This document shows positions 17,501 to 27,712 of a DNA stretch of 64,000 nt, in pieces; positions within the stretch are counted from its first letter, which is position 1; each line of letters opens with the position of its first letter. The DNA comes from Streptomyces sp. L2 (lineage in GTDB: Bacteria > Actinomycetota > Actinomycetes > Streptomycetales > Streptomycetaceae). The notes beneath the pieces were generated by a model. That model made no database searches. It was not told where the DNA came from and worked only from the letters and a program-made list of their open reading frames with translations. The translations under genes were made by a program, and so were the position numbers. The stretch lies in contig NZ_QBDT01000001.1 of NCBI RefSeq assembly GCF_004124325.1, positions 4,712,001-4,776,000 of the forward strand, written 5' to 3'.

Positions 17501-18289
17501 GTGACTTCGGCTGTGACTGTTCCCAGGCACGGGGGTACTGGAGGGACTACGGCCGTCGCCGCGCGGGCGCGGCAGGTCGTGAAGGCGTACGGCGCCGGGG
17601 AGACCCGTGTCGTCGCCCTGGACCACGTCGACGTGGACATCGCCCGCGGCCAGTTCACCGCGATCATGGGCCCCTCGGGGTCCGGCAAGTCCACGCTGAT
17701 GCACTGCCTCGCCGGGCTCGACACCGTGACCAGCGGTCAGATCTACCTGGACGAGACCGAGATCACCGGCCTGAAGGACAAGAAGCTCACCAAGCTGCGC
17801 CGGGACCGGATCGGGTTCATCTTCCAGGCGTTCAACCTGCTGCCCACGCTGAACGCGCTGGAGAACATCACGCTGCCGATGGACATCGCCGGCCGCAAGC
17901 CGGACCGGGGCTGGCTGGACCAGGTCGTGGAGACCGTCGGCCTCGCCGGACGCCTCAAGCACCGGCCGACCCAGCTCTCCGGCGGCCAGCAGCAGCGCGT
18001 CGCCGTGGCCCGCGCGCTCGCCGCCCGCCCCGAGATCATCTTCGGTGACGAGCCGACCGGAAACCTCGACTCGCGCGCCGGCGCCGAAGTCCTGGGCTTC
18101 CTGCGCCGCTCGGTCGACGAACTCGGCCAGACCATCGTGATGGTCACCCACGACCCCGTCGCCGCCTCCTACGCCGACCGCGTGCTGTACCTCGCCGACG
18201 GCAGGATCGTCGACGAGATGTACCAGCCGACGGCCGACCAGGTCCTGGACCGGATGAAGGACTTCGACGCCCGGGGGCGTACGTCATGA
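17501..18289 (+). CDS. ABC transporter ATPase, MacB/LolD type (system 1)
   Basis: The 262-residue cytoplasmic ATPase powers the adjacent FtsX-like permease. It shows Walker A GPSGSGKST, a Q-loop in FIFQAFNLLPTLNALENI, signature LSGGQQQRVAVARAL, Walker B IIFGDEPTGNLDS and the H-loop VTHDP. FIFQAFNLLP and NLDS are typical of the MacB/LolD branch. GTG 17501 follows GGAG. The 3' end overlaps the permease by four bases (ATGA), so expression is coupled. It is closely similar to the ATPase at 45084. Likely exported substrates are peptides, antibiotics or lipids, but this is not determinable here. Confidence 0.93.
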   Translation: MTSAVTVPRHGGTGGTTAVAARARQVVKAYGAGETRVVALDHVDVDIARGQFTAIMGPSGSGKSTLMHCLAGLDTVTSGQIYLDETEITGLKDKKLTKLRRDRIGFIFQAFNLLPTLNALENITLPMDIAGRKPDRGWLDQVVETVGLAGRLKHRPTQLSGGQQQRVAVARALAARPEIIFGDEPTGNLDSRAGAEVLGFLRRSVDELGQTIVMVTHDPVAASYADRVLYLADGRIVDEMYQPTADQVLDRMKDFDARGRTS

Positions 18290-20868
18290 CCGTCATGAAG
18301 ACCTCCATGCGCAACTTCTTCGCGCACAAGGGCCGGATGGCGCTGTCCGCCGTCGCGGTGCTGCTGTCGGTGGCGTTCGTCTGCGGGACGCTCGTCTTCA
18401 CCGACACGATGAACACCACGTTCGACAAGCTGTTCCAGGCCACCTCCTCCGACGTGCAGGTCAGCGCCAAGGGCTCCTCCGACACCGGCGAGACCACCTC
18501 CAGCACCGGCAAGCCGCCGGTCATGCCGGCCTCCGTGGTCGACCGGGTGCGCCACACGCCGGGCGTCGAGAAGGCCGAGGGGACGGTGTTCTCCACCTCG
18601 GTGACCGTCGTCGACAGCAAGCTCGACAAGCTCTCGCCCACCAGCGGCGCCCCGACCATCGTCGGCAGCTGGAACGGCAACGACGCCCGCACCATGAAGG
18701 TGACCACCGGTACGGCGCCCAAGGGCCCCGACCAGGTCATGGTCGACGCCGACACCGCCAAGAAGCACCACCTCGGGCTCGGCGACGACATCGGCATCCT
18801 CACCGCCCTCGGCACGCACCACGCGCGCGTGTCCGGCATCGCCACCTTCACCGTCACCAACCCGGGTGCGGCGATCTTCTACCTCGACACGAAGACCGCC
18901 CAGCAGACCCTCGTCGGCAGGACGGGCGTCTACACCAACGTCAACGTCACCGCCGCCAAGGGCGTCAGCGACGTCCAGCTGAAGAAGAACGTGACCGCCG
19001 CGCTCGGCGGCCACGCCTACAAGGTGCAGACCGCCAAGGAGGTCGCCGACGCCAACCAGAAGCAGATCAGCGGCTTCCTGAACGTCATGAAGTACGCGAT
19101 GCTCGGCTTCGCCGGGATCGCCTTCCTCGTCGGCATCTTCCTGATCATCAACACCTTCTCGATGCTGGTCGCCCAGCGCACCCGCGAGATCGGACTGATG
19201 CGGGCCATCGGCTCCTCCCGCAAGCAGGTCAACCGGTCCGTGCTCGTCGAGGCCCTGCTGCTCGGCCTGATCGGCTCCGCGCTCGGCGTCGGCGCCGGCG
19301 TCGGCATCGCGGTCGGCCTGATGAAGCTCATGGGCAAGATGGGCATGCACCTGTCCACCGACGATCTGACGATCGCCTGGACGACCCCCGTCCTCGGCGT
19401 GGTCCTCGGCGTCGTCGTCACCGTCCTCGCCGCCTACCTGCCCGCCCGCCGCGCCGGCAAGGTCTCGCCGATGGCCGCGCTGCGCGACTCCGGCGCGCCC
19501 ACCGACGCCAAGGCCGGTGTCGTACGCGCCCTGATCGGCCTGGTCCTGACCGGCGCCGGCACCGCGAGCCTCTTCGCCGCGGCGAACGCCGACAAGGCCA
19601 AGGCCGGCTCCGGCTGGCTGGGCCTCGGCGTGGTGCTCACCCTGATCGGGTTCGTCGTCATCGGCCCGCTGCTCGCCGGCGGCCTGGTGCGCGTCCTCGG
19701 CGCGGTCATCCTGCGCGTCTTCGGCCCCGTCGGCCGGATGGCGGAGCGCAACGCGCTGCGCAACCCGCGCCGCACCGGCGCCACCGGCGCCGCCCTGATG
19801 ATCGGCCTCGCCCTCGTCGCCTGCCTGTCGGTCGTCGGCTCCTCGATGGTCGCCTCGGCCACCGACCAGCTCGACAAGACCGTCGGCACGGACTTCATCG
19901 TCATGGGCGACAACGGCCAGCGCATCAAGCCGCAGGACGTCCAGGCCATCAAGGACACCCCGGGCCTGACGCACGTCACCGAGTACCGGCCGATCCAGGC
20001 CGAACTCACCACCCCCGACGGCAAGACACTCAAGAAGCAGGACGTCACCGGCGCCGACCCGACCTACGCCACCGACCTGCACAAGAAGACCGTCGCCGGC
20101 GACCTGAAGGACGCCTACCTGCCCGGCTCGATGTCGGTCGACGAGAAGTTCGCCAAGGCCCACGGCATCCACCTCGGCTCGAAGATCACCGTCAGCTTCG
20201 ACCAGGGGGCCACCGCCCACCTCACGGTCCGCGCCATCACCAACAGCAAGGACCTGATCGACCAGGGCGCCAAGTACACCTCCCTGGCCACGCTGAAGAA
20301 GTACGTGCCCGCCGGCAGCATGCCGCTCGACCAGCTGGTCTTCGCCAGCGCCAAGGACGGGCAGCAGGACGCCGCCTACACGGCCCTGAAGACGGCCCTG
20401 CACAAGGACCCGAGCGTGACGGTCCGCGACCAGACCGACTACAAGCAGGAGCTGAAGGACCAGATCGGCCAGCTGCTCAACATGATCTACGGCCTGCTCG
20501 CCCTCGCGATCATCGTCGCGGTCCTCGGCGTCGTGAACACCCTCGCCCTGTCGGTGGTGGAGCGGACCCGGGAGATCGGCCTCATGCGGGCCATCGGCCT
20601 CTCCCGACGCCAGCTGCGCCGCATGATCCGCCTGGAGTCCGTGGTGATCGCCGTCTTCGGCGCGCTCCTCGGCCTCGGCCTGGGCATGGGCTGGGGCGCC
20701 ACCGCCCAGCAGCTCCTCGCCCTTCAGGGCCTGAAGATCCTGGACATCCCCTGGCCGACGATCATCGGCGTCTTCATCGGCTCCGCCTTCGTGGGCCTCT
20801 TCGCCGCCCTGATCCCGGCGTTCCGGGCGGGCCGCATGAACGTCCTGAACGCCATCGCCACGGACTGA
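18286..20868 (+). CDS. FtsX-like ABC permease, two-repeat form (system 1)
   Basis: The 860-residue permease has an N-terminal membrane anchor (residues about 15-38) and a large extracytoplasmic domain. An FtsX-type helix bundle begins at GFAGIAFLVGIFLIINTFSM and RTREIGLMRAIGSSRKQVN. A central pair of helices, a second extracytoplasmic domain and a second FtsX bundle (RTREIGLMRAIGLSRRQLR) end the chain. This double architecture with a mechanotransmission-type outside domain is that of MacB-like transporters that work in the membrane without translocating through it. It is coupled to the ATPase by a four-base overlap. Confidence 0.92.
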   Translation: MTVMKTSMRNFFAHKGRMALSAVAVLLSVAFVCGTLVFTDTMNTTFDKLFQATSSDVQVSAKGSSDTGETTSSTGKPPVMPASVVDRVRHTPGVEKAEGTVFSTSVTVVDSKLDKLSPTSGAPTIVGSWNGNDARTMKVTTGTAPKGPDQVMVDADTAKKHHLGLGDDIGILTALGTHHARVSGIATFTVTNPGAAIFYLDTKTAQQTLVGRTGVYTNVNVTAAKGVSDVQLKKNVTAALGGHAYKVQTAKEVADANQKQISGFLNVMKYAMLGFAGIAFLVGIFLIINTFSMLVAQRTREIGLMRAIGSSRKQVNRSVLVEALLLGLIGSALGVGAGVGIAVGLMKLMGKMGMHLSTDDLTIAWTTPVLGVVLGVVVTVLAAYLPARRAGKVSPMAALRDSGAPTDAKAGVVRALIGLVLTGAGTASLFAAANADKAKAGSGWLGLGVVLTLIGFVVIGPLLAGGLVRVLGAVILRVFGPVGRMAERNALRNPRRTGATGAALMIGLALVACLSVVGSSMVASATDQLDKTVGTDFIVMGDNGQRIKPQDVQAIKDTPGLTHVTEYRPIQAELTTPDGKTLKKQDVTGADPTYATDLHKKTVAGDLKDAYLPGSMSVDEKFAKAHGIHLGSKITVSFDQGATAHLTVRAITNSKDLIDQGAKYTSLATLKKYVPAGSMPLDQLVFASAKDGQQDAAYTALKTALHKDPSVTVRDQTDYKQELKDQIGQLLNMIYGLLALAIIVAVLGVVNTLALSVVERTREIGLMRAIGLSRRQLRRMIRLESVVIAVFGALLGLGLGMGWGATAQQLLALQGLKILDIPWPTIIGVFIGSAFVGLFAALIPAFRAGRMNVLNAIATD

Positions 20869-20911
20869 CCCCACCACCCCACCAGCCACCGCACACGGGG
20901 GTTGCGGAGGA

Positions 20912-20949
20912 GCCCGGCGCCGAAAGCCACCAGACTTCCGGCGCCGGGC
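20912..20949 (+). terminator. Hairpin after ABC system 1
   Basis: GCCCGGCGCCG (20912-20922) pairs with CGGCGCCGGGC (20939-20949) over 11 bp with a 16-base loop, 44 bp after the permease stop codon. It lies just before a large tandem repeat. Confidence 0.65.
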
Positions 20950-20964
20950 ATTGGCGTACCCGGC

Positions 20965-21296
20965 GCGGCCCACTCTTCAGCCGACCGAACCCCGATCCCG
21001 GCGGGCCACTTCTCGGCCCCCCGAGCCCCAGCCCCGGGTGGGTCACTGCCGGCCCCACCGAGCTCCCACCCGCGCGCGGGCCACTTCTCGGCCCCCTGAG
21101 CCCCCACCCCCGCGCGGGCCACTTCTCGGCCCCCGAGCCCCGACCCCGCGCGGGCCACTGTTCGACCCCTGAGTCCCGACCCCGCGCGGGCCACTGTTCG
21201 ACCCACCGAGCCCCGACCCGGGTGGGCCATTTCTCGGCCCCCCCCGAGCCCCAACCCCAGCGGGTCACTTCTGGACCTACCGAGTCGGGTGGTGGG
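20965..21296. repeat. Nine-unit tandem repeat of 36-38 bp
   Basis: Units open with GCGGGCCACT or a close variant at 20965, 21001, 21038, 21076, 21114, 21150, 21186, 21222 and 21260. Each continues with a TCTCGGCCCC-like and a CGAGCCCCGACCCCG-like segment. Period changes of 36 to 38 bp break any single reading frame, which argues against a repeat protein, although minus-strand frames give recurring KWPARG-like peptides. It fills the gap between the ABC system and mfd. Confidence 0.85.
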
Positions 21297-21493
21297 TGGG
21301 CGAGGTCGGGGGTCCAGGGGGCGGAGCCCCTTGGGAGGGTCACCGCAGCCCGGCCGCCGCACACACCCCGGAGTTATCCACAGCCCCCGACACCGAACCC
21401 GACGGAGTCGTACGCTGGACACCCCCCGGCCGCCCCCCGCGTCGGGGCACTCGCGTTGCCCACCCCCGCGCCCCCCGGACGGAAAAACCCCTC

Positions 21494-25027
<3,534 letters not shown>

Positions 25028-25176
25028 GCCCCCGGCCTCCCCGGGGGCCTTCGCCTACCACCCCCCGTCGCCAACCCGCCGACCCGCGCACCCGCACCGG
25101 ACGGACGCCGTTACCGTAAGGAGGGAACGATTCCGCCCGGTGCGAGGGCGGCCAGGGTGAGGGAGGGGGACGTAGC

Positions 25177-25905
25177 GTGGCGCGTCTGAGGGGCGGGGCC
25201 GTCGCCGCCGTGGTCGTACTGGCCGCGGTGGCCGGCTGCAAGCCGGGGCAGGACACGGGGGCCGCGGGCCCGGAGAAGGCCGGGGGCGGTGGCGGGAGCG
25301 GGGGTGCGGTCCTGGCCGCCGTCGACTCACTCACCGTCAAGGGCCGGGCGCCGAAGACCGGCTACGCCCGGGAGCGCTTCGGCACCGCCTGGGCGGACAC
25401 CGACTCCAACTCCTGCGACACCCGCGACGACATCCTCAAACGGGACCTGACGGACGTGCGGTTCACCGGGGGCGGCTGCAAGGTCTCCTACGGCCTGCTC
25501 GACCCCGATCCCTACTCCGGCAAGGACATCACCTACCGGCGCGGCCGCAGCCAGGTCGACATCGACCATGTCGTCCCCCTCTCGGACGCCTGGCAGAAGG
25601 GCGCCAAGTACTGGGACGCGAGCAAGCGGATAGCCCTGGCCAACGATCCGCTGAACCTCATCGCGGTCGACGCGAGCACCAACCGGGGTAAGGGGGACGG
25701 TGACGCGGCCACCTGGCTCCCGCCCAACAAGGCGTACCGCTGCACCTATGTGGCCGACCAGGTCGCGGTGAAGAAGAAGTACGGCCTGTGGGTCACCGCC
25801 GCCGAGAAGGCCGCGATGAAGAAGGTCCTCGCCGCCTGCCCGCAGCAGAAACTCCCCACGGGGGGCAACCCGACCAAGGCGCCGGAACGTTTCCACGCCC
25901 GCTGA
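25177..25905 (+). CDS. Secreted HNH-nuclease-fold lipoprotein (DUF1524/GmrSD C-terminal type)
   Basis: The 242-residue protein starts at GTG 25177 with a lipoprotein signal ending VLAAVAGC, then a Gly-rich spacer. The nuclease part has YARERFGTAWADTDSNSCDTR, the HNH core QVDIDHVVPLSDAW and the asparagine block ANDPLNLIAVDASTNRGKGD, and ends in a Lys-rich helix. Cys pairs (SCDTRD..., GGGCKVS, YRCTY, LAACPQ) suggest disulfides outside the cell. This family is common in Streptomyces and is thought to degrade external DNA. It is monocistronic and faces a convergent gene across a terminator. Confidence 0.87.
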   Translation: MARLRGGAVAAVVVLAAVAGCKPGQDTGAAGPEKAGGGGGSGGAVLAAVDSLTVKGRAPKTGYARERFGTAWADTDSNSCDTRDDILKRDLTDVRFTGGGCKVSYGLLDPDPYSGKDITYRRGRSQVDIDHVVPLSDAWQKGAKYWDASKRIALANDPLNLIAVDASTNRGKGDGDAATWLPPNKAYRCTYVADQVAVKKKYGLWVTAAEKAAMKKVLAACPQQKLPTGGNPTKAPERFHAR

Positions 25906-25911
25906 GCGGAC

Positions 25912-25986
25912 GCCGGGGCCGGCCCGAGCGGAGGCTGGGGCCGGCCGGGGGTCCGCGCAGTGCGCGTCGCCCCGGCCGGCCCCGGC
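25912..25986. terminator. Bidirectional hairpin between convergent genes
   Basis: GCCGGGGCCGGCC (25912-25924) pairs over 13 bp with GGCCGGCCCCGGC (25974-25986). A further GGGGCCGGCCGGGG sits between them and can form an alternative fold. It lies between the HNH lipoprotein gene and the convergent lipoprotein gene. Confidence 0.6.
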
Positions 25987-26011
25987 GCTCCCCGGATCAA
26001 CACCCGGTGGA

Positions 26012-26731
26012 TCAGGCGGCCTTCAGGCCCTTGAGGGACGCGAGGACCTCGGTCGTCACCTTCTTCGCGGCGGCGGCGCCGTTGTTCCCGCCGGCCGTGG
26101 ACAGCACCGTGACGACGGACTTGCCGGAGCGGGCCGCGATCAGCGTCTGGCCGTTCTCCCAGTGGCTGCTCGTCAGCGTCATCGTGTAGGCCTCGTCACC
26201 GAGGCTGCCGGTGGCCGCGCCGGTGACCTTCACCTGGGCGTGGTCGTCGGTGTTCGTGTACGTGGCGCACTCGGCGGCCACCGCCCGCAGGTCCTTCATC
26301 ACCGTGGCCGCCGTGGTGCCCTGGAAGGAGTCGATCTCCTGGGCCACCAGCGAGGTCTGGTCCTTGTTCGCGTAGTCGTTCTGTGCGAACGACACGCCTC
26401 CCTTGAAGCCGCTCACCTGGATCCAGGAAGTGGTCTCGAGCCTTCCGCAGTCCGGCTTGCCGGCCTTCCTGGCCGACGGGTCGAGGAAGGTGCCGCCGCT
26501 GTCCGAGGAACCGTCCGCCTCCAGGGTGAGCCCGGCCGGTATCGCCGACGCGGGTGCCAGTGCCGTCTTCAGCCGTGCACCGGTGGCGAGTCCGGCGTTC
26601 GGGTCCGCCGCCTTGGCCGGCTTGGCGCTCACGCCCCCGTCGTCGTGGGACGCACCCGAGGAGCAGGCGGTGAGGGCCAGCGGAAGCGCCGCGACGGCGA
26701 ACAGCGTGGCGACACGGGGGGACAGACGCAT
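26012..26731 (-). CDS. Secreted lipoprotein of unknown function
   Basis: The 239-residue protein has a clear lipobox (signal peptide ending LALTAC, Cys at about residue 22). A globular domain of about 190 residues follows, with a Cys pair (PDCGRLETT, AAECATYTN). Its fold may resemble PknH-sensor or sensor-type lipoproteins, by the QNDYANKDQTS and SHWENGQTLIAARSG segments, but I cannot assign a family firmly. The ATG at 26731 is used; the same frame runs on upstream to 27619 only because of base composition. It lies downstream of the duplicated-domain protein gene on the same strand, across 113 bp containing short G-rich direct repeats. Confidence 0.7.
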   Translation of the reverse strand: MRLSPRVATLFAVAALPLALTACSSGASHDDGGVSAKPAKAADPNAGLATGARLKTALAPASAIPAGLTLEADGSSDSGGTFLDPSARKAGKPDCGRLETTSWIQVSGFKGGVSFAQNDYANKDQTSLVAQEIDSFQGTTAATVMKDLRAVAAECATYTNTDDHAQVKVTGAATGSLGDEAYTMTLTSSHWENGQTLIAARSGKSVVTVLSTAGGNNGAAAAKKVTTEVLASLKGLKAA

Positions 26732-26844
26732 GACGGTCCTTCGAGTGTGAGTAGTACGGGGGTGAAGTGGTGCGAGGGTGGTACGGAGGTGAAGTGGTGC
26801 GGGGGTGAGCGGTGTGGGGGTGAGCGGGCGGGGAGACGTGTCCG

Positions 26845-27525
26845 TCAGGCCGTCTTCTTCCAGTCGCCGCAGCCGGTCGTCTTGAAGTAGGCGTCCGAGG
26901 AACGGATGGTGACGACGGCCGAGCCGGTCACGTTGTCGTTCGCGATGATCGAGTTCAGCCCGTGCGCGGCGTCCTTGGTGCGCTCCCAGTAGCAGGAGTC
27001 GTCGGCGTTGCCGGTGGACTTGTAGGTGCCCGGGGCGATGTCCGTGCCGACCTTGAACATGCCGCCGTCGCCGTCCATGGAGGTGGCGGGGGAGCCCTTC
27101 GTCTTCGGGTCGACGGCCTCCCAGTCCGCGCAGCCGCTGGACTTGAACAGCTTGTCGGAGGCCTTGATCGTCACGTAGCTCGTGCCGGTCACGTTGTCGT
27201 TGGCGAGGATCGAGTCCATCTTGTGCTCGGCGTCCTTGGCCCGCTCCCAGTAGCACATGCCGTCGGTGTTGCCGCTCGTGCGGTAGGTGCCGGGCTTGAT
27301 GTCGGAGCCGACGACGAAGTTGCCGTCCCCGTCGAAGGCGGCCTTCTTCTCCTTGGCGCCGCCGGTGTCCTTCGAGCCGTTCTTGGCGCCGGGCTGGTGC
27401 GCGGCGGAGGCCGAGGAGCCCTTGTCGCCGCCGTCCTTGCCGTCGCTCCCGGAGTTCGCCGAGACGACCCCGATGACGACGATCCCCGCGACGGCGCCCA
27501 GCGCGATCTTGCCCTTCATGCCCAT
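26845..27525 (-). CDS. Membrane-anchored protein with two tandem copies of one domain
   Basis: The 226-residue protein has one N-terminal helix (KIALGAVAGIVVIGVVSAN) and a Gly/Ser/Lys-rich spacer. Two homologous extracytoplasmic domains of about 72 residues follow. Each has the order FxVGxDIxPGTY, GNxDxxCYWER, NDNVTG, VTI, and a final GCxDW; each has two Cys, presumably forming a disulfide. ATG 27525 has GGGGAGGGG upstream and is preferred to the more distal start at 27588. The function is unknown to me. Its promoter region is shared with the divergent methylase gene and contains a perfect 26-bp palindrome. Confidence 0.75.
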   Translation of the reverse strand: MGMKGKIALGAVAGIVVIGVVSANSGSDGKDGGDKGSSASAAHQPGAKNGSKDTGGAKEKKAAFDGDGNFVVGSDIKPGTYRTSGNTDGMCYWERAKDAEHKMDSILANDNVTGTSYVTIKASDKLFKSSGCADWEAVDPKTKGSPATSMDGDGGMFKVGTDIAPGTYKSTGNADDSCYWERTKDAAHGLNSIIANDNVTGSAVVTIRSSDAYFKTTGCGDWKKTA

Positions 27526-27601
27526 GACGGAACCCCTCCCCAAAGCGGCGACCACCCCCTCCGGTTGGTCGCTCGTTCGCTGGGTCAATAAGAGCAGAGC
27601 T

Positions 27602-27627
27602 TGTGAACCGAGTCAACACGGTTCACA
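27602..27627. promoter_or_regulatory. Perfect palindrome, candidate operator
   Basis: TGTGAACCG (27602-27610), an 8-bp spacer AGTCAACA, and CGGTTCACA (27619-27627) form a perfect 9-bp inverted repeat between divergent genes. The hexamers GTGAAC and GTTCAC start 18 bp apart. The same hexamers recur on an 18-bp grid inside the methylase gene at 28124-28345. Confidence 0.7.
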
Positions 27628-27712
27628 TGAAGAGGCGAGTACACGAGCGTGAATGCATCGATCCTGTGTATGCCGGTAGGCTCGGCGCACACGGGATGAG
27701 GGGAGCGAGCCG

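Noticed and set aside
17346..21296. CRISPR array
   Set aside because: The repeats are directly contiguous, without unique spacers, and no cas genes are present.
20724..21422. Minus-strand repeat protein (KWPARG repeats) over the 36-38 bp array
   Set aside because: Period changes that are not multiples of three disrupt the frame, there is no ribosome site, and it runs antisense into the permease end.
26012..27619. One 535-codon minus-strand frame spanning two genes
   Set aside because: Only the last 240 codons look like protein with a lipoprotein signal. The upstream half is an out-of-frame shadow of the duplicated-domain gene.
27602..27627. Rex operator
   Set aside because: The half-sites are alike (TGTGAA), but the 8-bp spacer places them 18 bp apart instead of the 8 bp of Rex sites. 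The match to the in-gene lattice is a better explanation.
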